Positions 42,627-51,973 of a stretch of 64,000 nt of DNA are shown here, piece by piece; the first letter of the stretch is position 1, and each line of letters opens with the position of its first letter. The translations under genes were made by a program, and so were the position numbers. Where the stretch lies: the NCBI RefSeq assembly GCF_007860015.1, contig NZ_SJPS01000003.1, positions 558,001 through 622,000 of the forward strand, given 5' to 3'. The notes below the pieces were generated by a model that had not been told where the DNA came from, did no database searches, and saw only the letters and a program-made list of their open reading frames with translations. This DNA is from Bythopirellula polymerisocia (GTDB taxonomy: Bacteria; Planctomycetota; Planctomycetia; Pirellulales; Lacipirellulaceae).

Positions 42627-44902
42627 TATTCGCTATGGCCGTTGGTAGCCATCCACTGGAGGTATTCTTCGATATTGGTGTAACCATCGTCATTCGCGTC
42701 ACCATTTGAATCCGTTAAATCGTTGGGTGGCGAGTTAGGATTGAGTCCCTGGCGCTCTTCCCACCAGTTCGGCATCCCATCACCATCGGTGTCCCAATCA
42801 GCAGAGCGATGTGTCTCAGGATAGTCTTCCCAGCCTCCAACGTCTTCTTGAGAATCTGGCAAACCCGGATACCCTGTGACACTCCCCTCGTATGTCGTCG
42901 TCCCAGAGCGAGTCTCTTCGATCACCCGTTTGTCGTGATCGTCTAGAACAGGGCGATTACAACCTACATCAGACAAGACGTCTTCAAATGTTTCTTCTGC
43001 GGAATTCGTTGACACGTACGACTCGAAGAAAGGCTCTTTGACAATCCAGTTCTCTTGCGGCTCGCCATGTCTTTCGAACACACCTGCCAACTCTTGGCTG
43101 GCATCGAATCGACCTTCCATCACGTTACCATCGACATAATACATCTGCGGTCCAAAGCTGGGTACGGCCTCACGCTCAGCCATAAGGACGTGGAAAACCT
43201 TAGTCGATGCGCCAGGCTTGTAGTAGTTGTTGACGAAGTTGACCTCGCGTGCCCCGCCATCGGTCGTTCGGTGGCTCCAGTTGTAAACAACATTGTTGCG
43301 GATATCGAGACGCCCGGCATGCCTAGTTGCCTTGTCGAGCCCTCCCGCCAGGCTCCAGTTGCGTCCAGCACAGTGTGCCAACAGATTGTGATGAAAACTG
43401 CCGATGTCGCCGCCGATGCTGGCCGCGTAGCCGTGCTGCGTCCCTTTTTTGTACTTCTTGTGACCTGCAACATTCAGAGCTTCAGAAATCAGGGTACGCT
43501 GCAACGTAATGTCCTTGGCTCCTCGGGAACTGAATGCCTCGTCTTGCGTCCAGCTAATCGAACAATGGTCGACGATGCTGTTGTCGCAGCTTGCCATTCC
43601 CATGCCGTCCAAAGTAACGCCCGCCGTATCGCCAGGGCGAACCCTTAAGAATCGCAGGATGCAATCATTTGCCCCCAACAGCCCCAGGTTGTAATTCGAG
43701 ATGCAAATCCCTTTGCCAGGAGCGCTTTGACCTGCCAGAGTTAGATACGGGTCTCGAATGATAAGCCGGTCTTGAAGAATAATGCGGCCACCGACGTCAA
43801 GAACTACGGTCCGAGGTCCTTTTGCTTCGACTGCCGCACGCAGGCTGCCCGGCCCGCTATCGTCAAGATTATTGACCTTGATCACACGGCCACCACGACC
43901 GCCAATCGCGAAGCGACCGTAGCCCTCCGCTCCAGGAAACGCGAGGTGGCGAACCCGGAAATTCCAAACATCGCCGCGAGTCACTTTGCCAGCACTATCA
44001 ACCGAATCTACTCGCCAGCAGTAGACTAGCTGACTGGCTTTGGGGTCGACTGTCAAGTCGTAGCCGTTGTCACTTGTGCTACCGAGCAAAAACTCAGAAT
44101 TTTCCACTGCGTTTGCAATTTTCTCTGCTGCTCGGTCGGCATCTTTATCGGAAGCCACATATACCAAGTGCTTTTTGGATGATGCCGCCGGTTTCCAAGT
44201 TAGGTGAAGCTGACCGTTATCGCCGTCAGCGTGCCAATCACCATTTTCGGGTGTAGGTACTCGCGCCTTGCGCTTAGGATCTGAACCGTCAATCTCGATT
44301 CCGTTGAGAATCACACAGTTTTTGCTCCCAGATTCGACGGAGATTCTAATCACTACGGGTTGACCTGGTTTGGTTTCGAATTCCAGATAGGCGCTCTCCG
44401 CATCTTCGTTGACTGGGACACGCAACGTTGGCTTTATGCCTTGTATCACCTTTTCACCATCTATAGAGATGGAGTAAGAACCAACAGCGCCGTCAGTCAC
44501 AGCGTTATGATAGGTGACGAGAGAATGGCGACCCGGATTCAAACCATCGAGTTCTAGCACGATGGTTGCAGGCTCCCCTTCTTCACTCTGGACGGCAACT
44601 CCATCGGTCGCCATCGACGCCCCGGTCGCCAAAGCAGCTTTGTACCATTGGCCTTCGATCACTTCCCCCGCGCCCGCGGGGTGCAACATGACTTGAACTT
44701 CTCCGAAGATTTTCGCTGCCACAGTTCCATTGGGAACCTGCCATTCTTCCCACCCTAGAGTCGCAGTGTCGCTGCGACCCGTGTCCATGCCTAAATCAAT
44801 TCGCGAAGGGGTAACCGCGTAGGCTCTCTCACAAATGGTTGTTTCGATCAGGACTAGAACCATGATCGACCCTACCCCGCAGATTGCTTGTATGAGTTTC
44901 AT
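42626..44902 (-). CDS. PL1 pectate lyase with N-terminal CBM-like and Fn3-like domains
   Basis: A 758-residue secreted enzyme. After a signal peptide (MKLIQAICGVGSIMVLVLIETTICERAYA) comes a jelly-roll carbohydrate-binding-like domain (ATIVLELDGLNPGRHSLVTYHN, AYLEFETKPGQPVVIRISVE), then a fibronectin-like domain (GQLHLTWKPAASSKKHLVYV), then the right-handed beta helix: AFPGAEGYGRFAIGGRGG, LTLAGQSAPGKGICI, NSIVDHCSISWTQDEAFS, HHNLLAHCAGRNWSLAGG and FVNNYYKPG. It ends with calcium-binding-type repeats DTDGDGMPNWWEE and DSNGDANDDGYTNIEEYLQ, without PEP-CTERM. Known: PL1 cleaves homogalacturonan by beta-elimination. The frame extends to a TTG at 44950; the ATG at 44902 is preferred. It heads the operon that carries the isomerase, transketolase and kinase genes. 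Confidence 0.9.
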   Translation of the reverse strand: MKLIQAICGVGSIMVLVLIETTICERAYAVTPSRIDLGMDTGRSDTATLGWEEWQVPNGTVAAKIFGEVQVMLHPAGAGEVIEGQWYKAALATGASMATDGVAVQSEEGEPATIVLELDGLNPGRHSLVTYHNAVTDGAVGSYSISIDGEKVIQGIKPTLRVPVNEDAESAYLEFETKPGQPVVIRISVESGSKNCVILNGIEIDGSDPKRKARVPTPENGDWHADGDNGQLHLTWKPAASSKKHLVYVASDKDADRAAEKIANAVENSEFLLGSTSDNGYDLTVDPKASQLVYCWRVDSVDSAGKVTRGDVWNFRVRHLAFPGAEGYGRFAIGGRGGRVIKVNNLDDSGPGSLRAAVEAKGPRTVVLDVGGRIILQDRLIIRDPYLTLAGQSAPGKGICISNYNLGLLGANDCILRFLRVRPGDTAGVTLDGMGMASCDNSIVDHCSISWTQDEAFSSRGAKDITLQRTLISEALNVAGHKKYKKGTQHGYAASIGGDIGSFHHNLLAHCAGRNWSLAGGLDKATRHAGRLDIRNNVVYNWSHRTTDGGAREVNFVNNYYKPGASTKVFHVLMAEREAVPSFGPQMYYVDGNVMEGRFDASQELAGVFERHGEPQENWIVKEPFFESYVSTNSAEETFEDVLSDVGCNRPVLDDHDKRVIEETRSGTTTYEGSVTGYPGLPDSQEDVGGWEDYPETHRSADWDTDGDGMPNWWEERQGLNPNSPPNDLTDSNGDANDDGYTNIEEYLQWMATNGHSE

Positions 44903-45393
44903 TGAGACACCATTGCTCGGAATCGGGAGCTTGTAGATAAGCCGTTTCAAGAGTGGATGGCAGTCAGCTTGAATTCAAACCAATACCATAACTTAGACAG
45001 ACTTATATAAAATAACGCCGATTTACCTTGCATTCAGCGAGCGTTTCTTGCAAAAAATGTCCGGCACTTTGCATTCTAGCGTTTCGAGAGATCCGGTACT
45101 TTTTCAACGGCAATCCCCTTTTGACAATTATTGCAATAGATCTACGTGGAAAGCAGATTGTGCAATTTCTAATGGAATAAGACTATCCAAGAAGGCATTG
45201 CCAAACCCTACTCGGAATACGGCACTTCGAGTTGCGTGATTTTGGTGATCTATTGCAGTTCAGTCCGCTTCAACGCAAACCACTTGATGTCTATCATTAA
45301 GTTAAGGTGCAAATCTACCTAGCCGCATTCTGAACACCTTTTTTTTGGCAAACATCTCCCATTGAATTCTTATCTTGAGAGCCTCTATATCCA
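44903..45393. other. 491-base divergent intergenic region between two PL1 genes
   Basis: No convincing coding frame; a short frame at 45048-45239 overlaps the half-site array below and shows no family features. The notable content is the TTGC array at 45028-45076. Two more TTGC(A) words occur at 45131 and 45253, without fixed spacing. Being the upstream region of two secreted pectate lyases transcribed in opposite directions, it is the most likely control region for pectin induction in this part of the locus. Confidence 0.5.
45028..45076 (+). promoter_or_regulatory. Three TTGCA half-sites at 20/21-bp spacing between divergent pectate lyases
   Basis: TTGCATTC at 45028, TTGCAAAA at 45048 and TTGCATTC at 45069: spacings of 20 and 21 bp, about two helical turns each, on the same strand. 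The first and third words are each followed by AGCGTTTC after a few bases (45040 and 45078). The array ends 126 bases from the PL1 start at 44902 and about 318 bases from the PL1 start at 45394. The central TTGCAA and spacing recur at 15661-15709 and 58209-58257. Confidence 0.5.
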
Positions 45394-48018
45394 ATGAGAT
45401 TGACTCTATCACCCGTGAATAGTCCCTTGTGTCCGGGCACGATACCTGCGCTGATTCAATTCGTCTTATCCATCCTGTTTTCGGCTCAGTATCCCTTGGC
45501 GATGGCGCAGCTACCGGCTTTCCCCGGAGCTGACGGAGCAGCAGCAAATGCCGTCGGTGGTCGAGGCGGTATCGTGTATCACGTCACAAAGCTGAATTCT
45601 GCACTCGACGATTCGGCAAAAAACGATTTCGGCACGATTCGTTACGGATTGAATAATAGTAACTTTCCTGCTGGACCCCGAACAATCGTCTTCGATGTGG
45701 GCGGTGTATTTGACCTCGGACGTGGGCCACTCTCGGCCTATCCAGAGTGGGATGCCAACGGCAATGGCTGGGATGCGCAATCGAGACTCACCATCGGAGG
45801 CTCTAACGTTACGCTCGCCGGGCAGACTGCTCCTGGTGCAGGCGTCATTTTTATGGGAGGAGGCCTCAAGCCTCAAGGGAATAATAACATCATTCGTAAT
45901 ATAACTGTTGCATCTGGCTATGGCATGCGGAATTGGTGGAAACCAGGCAACCCATTTCCGCAACAGCCCCCCCCGCAACCGAGCAGTCTCGGCCCTGGGA
46001 TTTTCCCCGATGCCACGGTTTACGATGCGATGGACATCTCGGGGACGAATCTGATGATCGATCACGTAAGCACCCTCTACGCTACCGACGAGACGATCTC
46101 AATGAATGAAAATTCGTTCGACATCACGGTCCAATACAGCAATATTTCTCAAGGCCAGAATTACCCTCAGTGGGATGCCGAAGGTGCAGGCAGGTTCACG
46201 GGCCACGCACTTGGATCACTTTTGACGGCCGGCCCGGGTGCCGCAATCAGTTTCCATCACAACCTCTACGCACACCAGAAATCACGAGTACCTCAGACCG
46301 GGGGTAACGCTGCCTACTATGATTTTCGCAACAACGTTTTCTACAACTGGATGGGAACTGCTGGTGCCATAAACAGCCCAACACTCGCCAACCTAGTCGG
46401 CAACTTTTACCTTGCGGGCCACGGTGGCGATGATCCCATCGGAGGCCAAAACACAGGGATCACGACGGTGAACGGTGGTACGAGTGTCGTGAGTGGTAAT
46501 AGTAGGATATATCGCCAAGGCAACCTACTCGACACGAACCGAGACGATGATCCCGATGACGGGACGACAGTCTCAGGCGGTGCCTCCAATCCCCTTTGGT
46601 CCGGTGGCGTATCTACTTATGTTGGAACAACCGACACTGCGCGCGATGCCTTTGATCGTGTGCTTGACTATGTGGGAGCAAATTGGTGGACTCGCGATGA
46701 CGTGATCGATACACCAGATGAGCGGATCATCAATGAGGCCCGCACAGGTACTGGCAAGATCATGGCTTGGGCCGACGACCCTTGGAACAACGATCCTAAT
46801 GAGGGAGTGGAGTGGCGAGCGTTGAAGAACTCTCCCCAAGTCAATCGGGCTGTCAATTGGGACACCGAAGCCAGCATTGGCTTCGGTGTAGGAGACGGGA
46901 TGCCAACCTACTGGGAGTTGGAACACGGACTCGACCCGAATGCACGCGATGATACGGGCGATTTCGACAACGATGGATATACAAATCTTGAAGAATACCT
47001 CAACGACATCGCAGCCTGGCCAGCACCTAATGCGATCGTCTTCAACAATGCGAACACAGACGGTCGATATGCCCACATCCTCAATTGGGATGCCAATCCT
47101 GATCCTGGATCAGTTCATCCTTGGCAGCCATCAAGTTATGACATGGCGATCATTGACAATGGTACCGTGACAGTTGATTCAGTTGGACAACACGCGGGTA
47201 ATCTTCTCCTGGCTACCCATTCTGGAGACAACGCTACGCTTAACATTACGAGCGGCTGGATCAAAGTGGAAGATGCACCTCATGGAATGAGCGATGGCAT
47301 GACGGTGATCGGCGACGACAATGCAGCTACCGCCAGGCTCAATCTCTCCGGCGGCAAGCTTACCACCAAGGTATTGCTGAAAGGAGACGGTGGCACCTTC
47401 GACTTCACCGGCGGTACCCTGAGCGCAGAAACAGTTGGCTTTGATCTGGTTAACGATGGCGGCGTGATTTCACCTGGTGCGAGTGCTGGATTCACCCATG
47501 TTATGGGGGACCTGACAATCAACAGTGGCTCCTTGCAAATCGAAATCGGAGGGACGAGCTCTGGAGCATATGACCAGCTCGTAATCGACGGCATGACGAC
47601 GCTTGGCGGCGCGCTGGATGTCTCGCTCATCAATGGGTTTTCATTGGGACCTGACTCAATCTTCGATATCCTGGACATCACGGGCTCTCGCACCGGTGAA
47701 TTCGCTGGTCTCGGCGAAGGCTCGCTCGTTGGCAACTTCGGGCAGAACTTATTTATCACTTACAACGCCGGCGATGGCAACGACGTAGCACTTTACACCC
47801 TGGCAGTGATTGAAGACGATTTTGACCAGGATGGTGACGTCGACGGAGCCGATTTCCTCGTCTGGCAACGGAACCCCAGCGTGGGCGACCTCGCCGACTG
47901 GCAAGCCAATTATGGCATGCCGGCTTCGACTAGCGCTTTAGCAGTACCTGAGCCGTCTTCGCTGGTGTTAATTTCACTCTTAGCCTCGTGTGTTGCTCTG
48001 ACCCTCAATCGAAGTTAG
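45394..48018 (+). CDS. PL1-type pectate lyase with beta-domain, dockerin-like repeat and PEP-CTERM tail
   Basis: An 874-residue secreted protein. Signal peptide to about PLAMAQ; beta helix from LPAFPGADGAAANAVGGRGG through LTIGGSNVTLAGQTAPGAG, NLMIDHVSTLYATDE, HHNLYAHQKSRVP and YYDFRNNVFYNW. Next DFDNDGYTNLEEYLNDIAAWP, then a repetitive autotransporter-like beta region (NLLLATHSGDNATLNITSGW, TFDFTGGTLSAETVGFDLVN, GDLTINSGSLQIEIGG), an EF-hand-like dockerin stretch (DDFDQDGDVDGADFLVWQRN) and a PEP-CTERM tail VPEPSSLVLISLLA. The region from about residue 520 on is near-duplicated in the PL1 protein at 58376. Known: PEP-CTERM tails direct sorting at the envelope by exosortase. It diverges from the PL1 gene at 44902. 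Confidence 0.9.
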   Translation: MRLTLSPVNSPLCPGTIPALIQFVLSILFSAQYPLAMAQLPAFPGADGAAANAVGGRGGIVYHVTKLNSALDDSAKNDFGTIRYGLNNSNFPAGPRTIVFDVGGVFDLGRGPLSAYPEWDANGNGWDAQSRLTIGGSNVTLAGQTAPGAGVIFMGGGLKPQGNNNIIRNITVASGYGMRNWWKPGNPFPQQPPPQPSSLGPGIFPDATVYDAMDISGTNLMIDHVSTLYATDETISMNENSFDITVQYSNISQGQNYPQWDAEGAGRFTGHALGSLLTAGPGAAISFHHNLYAHQKSRVPQTGGNAAYYDFRNNVFYNWMGTAGAINSPTLANLVGNFYLAGHGGDDPIGGQNTGITTVNGGTSVVSGNSRIYRQGNLLDTNRDDDPDDGTTVSGGASNPLWSGGVSTYVGTTDTARDAFDRVLDYVGANWWTRDDVIDTPDERIINEARTGTGKIMAWADDPWNNDPNEGVEWRALKNSPQVNRAVNWDTEASIGFGVGDGMPTYWELEHGLDPNARDDTGDFDNDGYTNLEEYLNDIAAWPAPNAIVFNNANTDGRYAHILNWDANPDPGSVHPWQPSSYDMAIIDNGTVTVDSVGQHAGNLLLATHSGDNATLNITSGWIKVEDAPHGMSDGMTVIGDDNAATARLNLSGGKLTTKVLLKGDGGTFDFTGGTLSAETVGFDLVNDGGVISPGASAGFTHVMGDLTINSGSLQIEIGGTSSGAYDQLVIDGMTTLGGALDVSLINGFSLGPDSIFDILDITGSRTGEFAGLGEGSLVGNFGQNLFITYNAGDGNDVALYTLAVIEDDFDQDGDVDGADFLVWQRNPSVGDLADWQANYGMPASTSALAVPEPSSLVLISLLASCVALTLNRS

Positions 48019-48163
48019 CGCGTTACACGTCTAAACAAACGGATAGTTTATGGTCTGTAACATGTAATTCAATTGGCATGGAAGCCATTGGTGCTTCAAG
48101 AATAGTAACAACCGGGAGTCAGGAGTGACTCCACATAGATCCACTTAAAGAATCCCGAAGAAG

Positions 48164-48937
48164 ATGAACGGAGAGACGTTGCCCTCGTCAACACCTGACT
48201 CCAGCCCAGACGTCCTGTTAGCCTTGGATCCGATCAGCCTCGGCGAGATGGATTCTCATGCGCTGATGAATCGGATTGATACGAAGTATGTCCTGAGCGC
48301 CGGGCATCTACAAACATTGCTGGAATCTGTGGGGACTTACTACCGTGTGCTGAGTGTCGACTCGGTTCGCCTTTCAACTTACAACACTTTGTACTTTGAT
48401 ACGCCAGACTACGAGTGCTATCTGCAGCATCACAATGGTAAGCTGAACCGTCGCAAGATCAGAATTCGCCAGTACCAATCTTCAGGTGCGTGTTTTCTAG
48501 AGGTGAAAGCCAAAAACAACAAGGGTCGCACCAAGAAACAGCGGATTCCAATTGCAGGTTTTGAGGACTCACTTTCATCTTCATCGAAAGACTTTATCGA
48601 AATGGTTACCGGTTCCCGTTTCGACTTGACTCCCCAACTGCAAAGTTCGTTTTCCCGCATCACTTTGGTCAATCGCCAACAACCGGAACGCGTTACACTC
48701 GATCTCGGCCTGGAGTTCAGGCATCGCGACGAGCGGCGAGATATGCCGAATATTATTATCGCAGAAGTTAAACAGGAATTCGACGATCTCCGCTCGCCCA
48801 TGCGAGAATACTTTCGCAGATTACACATTCGACCAATGCGACTCAGTAAATACTGCCTGGGCACGGTGCTCCTCAAGCCACATTTGAAATACAATCTCTT
48901 TAAATCTAAATTGACTGCAATTTGCAAGATTGCCTGA
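48164..48937 (+). CDS. VTC-domain protein (polyphosphate polymerase-like)
   Basis: A 257-residue cytoplasmic protein. Seen: MNRIDTKYVLS, YNTLYFDTPDYECYLQHHNGKLNRRKIRIRQY, FLEVKAKNNKGRTKKQRIPI, VTLDLGLEFRH and IIIAEVKQE: paired basic and acidic strands of a tunnel-fold (VTC/CYTH) domain, with K46-type, R..R and E..K residues in place. Known: VTC catalytic domains make polyphosphate in yeast, and bacterial VTC-domain proteins are found next to DUF4956 membrane proteins and CotH-kinase proteins, as here (48945 and 53865). The function of the bacterial set is unproven. AGAAGA precedes the ATG. It is probably not part of the pectin system. Confidence 0.88.
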   Translation: MNGETLPSSTPDSSPDVLLALDPISLGEMDSHALMNRIDTKYVLSAGHLQTLLESVGTYYRVLSVDSVRLSTYNTLYFDTPDYECYLQHHNGKLNRRKIRIRQYQSSGACFLEVKAKNNKGRTKKQRIPIAGFEDSLSSSSKDFIEMVTGSRFDLTPQLQSSFSRITLVNRQQPERVTLDLGLEFRHRDERRDMPNIIIAEVKQEFDDLRSPMREYFRRLHIRPMRLSKYCLGTVLLKPHLKYNLFKSKLTAICKIA

Positions 48938-48944
48938 AATCTAC

Positions 48945-49643
48945 ATGAATACAGACATCACGTTGTTGACTGAAAGCGAAATGGGTATGGAACTCTTTGA
49001 GGTCCCGATCTTTGACGACGATGTATTCAAATTGCTCTTTCGGTATTTGGTTAATTTTGTAGTAGTGATGATTATCGTGCGATTCATTTACTACAAGAAT
49101 ACCAATAGCAAAGACTACCTGTTCACCTTCTTCATGATCAACACGTTGGTCTTCTTCATATGCTTTACACTTAAGAAATTTGATCTAGGTTTGGGAATGG
49201 CTTTAGGGTTGTTCGCCATCTTTGGGATTTTGAGGTATCGCACCAGTACTATCCCGATCAAAGAAATGACTTACCTCTTCATGGTCATCGGGGTGGGCGT
49301 GATTAATTCGCTTGCGAACAAGAAGATGAGTTATGCCGAGTTAGCTATCACAAATCTTTGCATCATTGGTCTGTCCGCCGCGCTAGAGAACATCTCTCTT
49401 TTCAAGCGAGAAGTACGGGAGACGATTCTTTACGAAAAAGTGGATTTGATTCGACCTGAGAAGCACGCCGATTTGGTGGCCGATCTTCAAGAGAGAACGG
49501 GATTAAAGTTGAGCCGCCTAGAACTGGGAGAGATCAACTTCTTGCGAGATACGGTTTCTATCGACCTATTCTACTACCCCCATGAACAAGCCCCGCCGCG
49601 GGAAGACTGCATCGAAGTTACAATGAGGACTCAAAGAGAATAA
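48945..49643 (+). CDS. DUF4956 membrane protein
   Basis: A 232-residue protein with about four membrane helices (FRYLVNFVVVMIIVRFIYY, YLFTFFMINTLVFFICFTL, GMALGLFAIFGILRY, YLFMVIGVGVINSLA) and a soluble C-terminal domain (ILYEKVDLIRPEKHADLVAD, LELGEINFLRDTVSIDLFYY). The block FAIFGILRYRTSTIPIKEMTYLF is the DUF4956 signature. A TTG at 48930 would overlap the VTC gene; the ATG at 48945 lies seven bases after its stop. Known: DUF4956 genes accompany VTC-domain genes in many bacteria; role unknown. The C-terminal domain may work with the VTC enzyme at the membrane, which is inference from linkage. Confidence 0.88.
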   Translation: MNTDITLLTESEMGMELFEVPIFDDDVFKLLFRYLVNFVVVMIIVRFIYYKNTNSKDYLFTFFMINTLVFFICFTLKKFDLGLGMALGLFAIFGILRYRTSTIPIKEMTYLFMVIGVGVINSLANKKMSYAELAITNLCIIGLSAALENISLFKREVRETILYEKVDLIRPEKHADLVADLQERTGLKLSRLELGEINFLRDTVSIDLFYYPHEQAPPREDCIEVTMRTQRE

Positions 49644-49710
49644 CAAAAAGAGTTTGTGACGAGCTACGAAATTGCTGGCATGAATCAAAATCTAGATCAA
49701 GAATGTTTAT

Positions 49711-50751
49711 ATGCAGACGCGAATAAGAACTAGTAGGGTGCACGTGCAGAGTTCCTTGTCAGACCGCGAGGAACGATCTCTAGCCAGCCTGCAAGATAGA
49801 AAGGGGCACAACAGCCTCCTACAGCCCCAACAAGGTTTTACTTTAGTGGAGTTGCTCACTGTCATCGCAATTATCGGAGTCCTCATTGCTCTATTGATCC
49901 CAGCCGTTCAGGCGGCCCGGGAGTCTTCGCGGCGGACTCGTTGCACAAATAACTTGAAGCAACTCGGTATCGGTCTTGCCGCTTTCGAGTCGACAAATGC
50001 CAGATTTCCAGCGGGGCAGCGTTGGTCGGCACCTCGATCGGAGCCTGGGAGTTATGCTATTGCCTGGTCGGCGGTGCTACTGCCACAAATCGAGCAACGT
50101 GCGATCGCCGACTTAATCGACTTTCGATTCCCCCTAACCGATCCACGTAATTTTCCAGCTACTAGCCAGATCATAAGTCTCTACTTGTGTCCGAGCACGT
50201 CTCTTGTTGAGTCGCATCGTTCGGAGTCCGGTCACCTGTTTAATCTGGGTGCCATTCAGGGAGAGGGATTGGCTTGTCTCGACTATCTAGGCATCTCCGG
50301 TCCCGACAAGAATGCCAAGAATCCGTCGAATAATTTGAAATATGGACGGCAGCGTGGCATCCTGATCGGAACCAAAGGTTTTCCCGACAGCGACAAACTC
50401 ACCGATCCTCCTCCCATTCGAACCAAGGACGTGACCGATGGTCTGTCATACACCACTTGGCTTACAGAATGTACTGGGCGTGGCGCTGACGAGAAAAAGG
50501 GGAATGTCGATGCGATCCACGGAGCCTGGGCCTCTGGTAACAACGTCACTCACATAGACAGCGGCATCAACGACGAAAAGCTCCCGCAGGCCTGGCACAA
50601 TGAAAGAATCCGCTCCGATCATCCTGGAGGCGCCCAATTCGCCATGTGTGACGGTTCAGTTCACTTCCTATCCGACACGATCAGTAAAAAATTGATTCGC
50701 GCGCTTTGTTCCCGCAATGGTGAAGAAGTGTTTTCAGAATCTCCTTTCTAG
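49711..50751 (+). CDS. DUF1559 prepilin-like protein (type IV pilin leader)
   Basis: A 346-residue protein with a long leader of about 43 residues and the cleavage/methylation motif QQGFTLVELLTVIAIIGVLIALLIPAVQAARESSRRTRC, then the DUF1559 (SBP_bac_10) domain: NNLKQLGIGLAAFESTNARFPAG, YAIAWSAVLLPQIEQ, LYLCPSTS, GLSYTTWLTECTGRG and the terminal HPGGAQFAMCDGSVHFLSDTI. Known: DUF1559 proteins number in the dozens to hundreds in Pirellulales genomes; the type IV pilin-like N-terminus suggests export and assembly or membrane anchoring. The leader is longer than usual; an internal start is possible but no better ATG is seen. Follows the DUF4956 gene by 67 bases. Confidence 0.92.
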   Translation: MQTRIRTSRVHVQSSLSDREERSLASLQDRKGHNSLLQPQQGFTLVELLTVIAIIGVLIALLIPAVQAARESSRRTRCTNNLKQLGIGLAAFESTNARFPAGQRWSAPRSEPGSYAIAWSAVLLPQIEQRAIADLIDFRFPLTDPRNFPATSQIISLYLCPSTSLVESHRSESGHLFNLGAIQGEGLACLDYLGISGPDKNAKNPSNNLKYGRQRGILIGTKGFPDSDKLTDPPPIRTKDVTDGLSYTTWLTECTGRGADEKKGNVDAIHGAWASGNNVTHIDSGINDEKLPQAWHNERIRSDHPGGAQFAMCDGSVHFLSDTISKKLIRALCSRNGEEVFSESPF

Positions 50752-50893
50752 GAGTCCCAGGAAATGACGGACTCAAAATCTTTTGCGCGTATAAGTGAAT
50801 TATGCAACGGTCGCGAGGTTGCGAAATTTCCTGATTATCAGTCAGGCAATGTGACTCGACTGAACGCACTCGTGCCACCTACCTTGATCGCTG

Positions 50894-51973
50894 TCATAGC
50901 TCGCCGTCATTAATTGCGCCAAAGCTTGACCAGACCAAGGGATCGACGTCAAAGTTCCAAGTATCTACCGATCCATCGCATTTCGCAAGGTTCACCCCCG
51001 CCGTATGAGCGCTGCAAAATCGCTCCTTGAAAAGGGCTCCCTTTTTATCCTGCTGCCCGTTCTTAAGATCGTACTCAGTGTCACGTTTCGGCAGAGAAAT
51101 GTTGTTACAGACGCGGACGCTGTCAAAATCGTAGCCGGTGTACATCGAGCCATCGTCTCCCGGATTGTCAGCGGCCATCTTGTTCGCTGCGTTATCGGCA
51201 GCGGCGTCCACAGTCACAAGATCGTAATACAATTCGTAAAGCCATTTTTCGCCGGTTAGAAAAGTGCTGAAGGTACCGTCGGTAATCTGACGCATTTGGA
51301 CGCCATTGTGGTCGCCGACGATCCCATTCCAGTATTTATCCATCCAGGCTTGTTTGTTCATCCAATTGCAGTTGGGATACTTCTCGTAACAATCCGAAGT
51401 AACAAACTCAAAATCTGGAGAAGGCCACGAAACACGATTTATATGGATATTATTTCCCCCGTTGGCAGCGTAGTCAGTCTTGGCAGCCAACTGGAGTGCT
51501 TTGAAATTCCAGGCTACCAAATCCATGGCGGGATAAAACCGGGCCGGCCGCCGACTTGGGCAGTGAAACATTGGTGTCACCGACTTGCCTATCTCAGATA
51601 GCGAGGATCTCAAGTCGTCCCCTGTCTGGCCCAGGCCGATACTAGCAACCGGCTGCTGCTCCAGATATGGGAGTGACTGGTAGATCCATCCTCCCGGCTG
51701 CCTAGGACCGGTGCCAACATTGGGATCACCGATCCAAGCGGAACTCCAGCCTCCAGCAGGGAAACTCTTGTGTGCAGTTTCATAATGTAGCATTGCCATG
51801 CTAATTTGGCGAAGGTTGTTCTTGCAACGCATAATGCGTGCCGACTCGCGAGCCGCCTGGATCGCCGGTAGCAAGAGTGCGACCAAAATACCAATGATTG
51901 CAATCACGACCAGCAGTTCCACTAGTGTAAAATCTCGCTGCTGCTTCGTCGCTATTGTTCTTAGTCGTGTCAT
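50894..51973 (-). CDS. DUF1559 prepilin-like protein with a non-glycine cleavage site
   Basis: About 359 residues from the ATG at 51973 (or 372 from 52012; an AGGT lies before the longer start, so it stays open). N-terminus KQQRDFTLVELLVVIAIIGILVALLLPAIQAARESARIMRC, then DUF1559 features NNLRQISMAMLHYETAHKSFPAG, WIYQSLPYLEQQ, FHCPSRRP and the terminal SAHTAGVNLAKCDGSVDTW. Odd: the residue before FTLVEL is aspartate, whereas prepilin peptidases almost always cut after glycine. It may therefore stay uncleaved and membrane-anchored. It lies on the opposite strand to the other DUF1559 gene and directly downstream of a frameshifted phosphodiesterase. Confidence 0.9.
   Translation of the reverse strand: MTRLRTIATKQQRDFTLVELLVVIAIIGILVALLLPAIQAARESARIMRCKNNLRQISMAMLHYETAHKSFPAGGWSSAWIGDPNVGTGPRQPGGWIYQSLPYLEQQPVASIGLGQTGDDLRSSLSEIGKSVTPMFHCPSRRPARFYPAMDLVAWNFKALQLAAKTDYAANGGNNIHINRVSWPSPDFEFVTSDCYEKYPNCNWMNKQAWMDKYWNGIVGDHNGVQMRQITDGTFSTFLTGEKWLYELYYDLVTVDAAADNAANKMAADNPGDDGSMYTGYDFDSVRVCNNISLPKRDTEYDLKNGQQDKKGALFKERFCSAHTAGVNLAKCDGSVDTWNFDVDPLVWSSFGAINDGEL

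Noticed and set aside
43055..43648. A 197-codon plus-strand frame opposite the PL1 gene
   Set aside because: It lies wholly inside the pectate lyase beta-helix coding sequence and has no domain features.
45048..45239. A 63-codon frame in the divergent PL1 intergenic region
   Set aside because: It overlaps the regulatory-looking TTGC array, has no ribosome site and no recognisable features.
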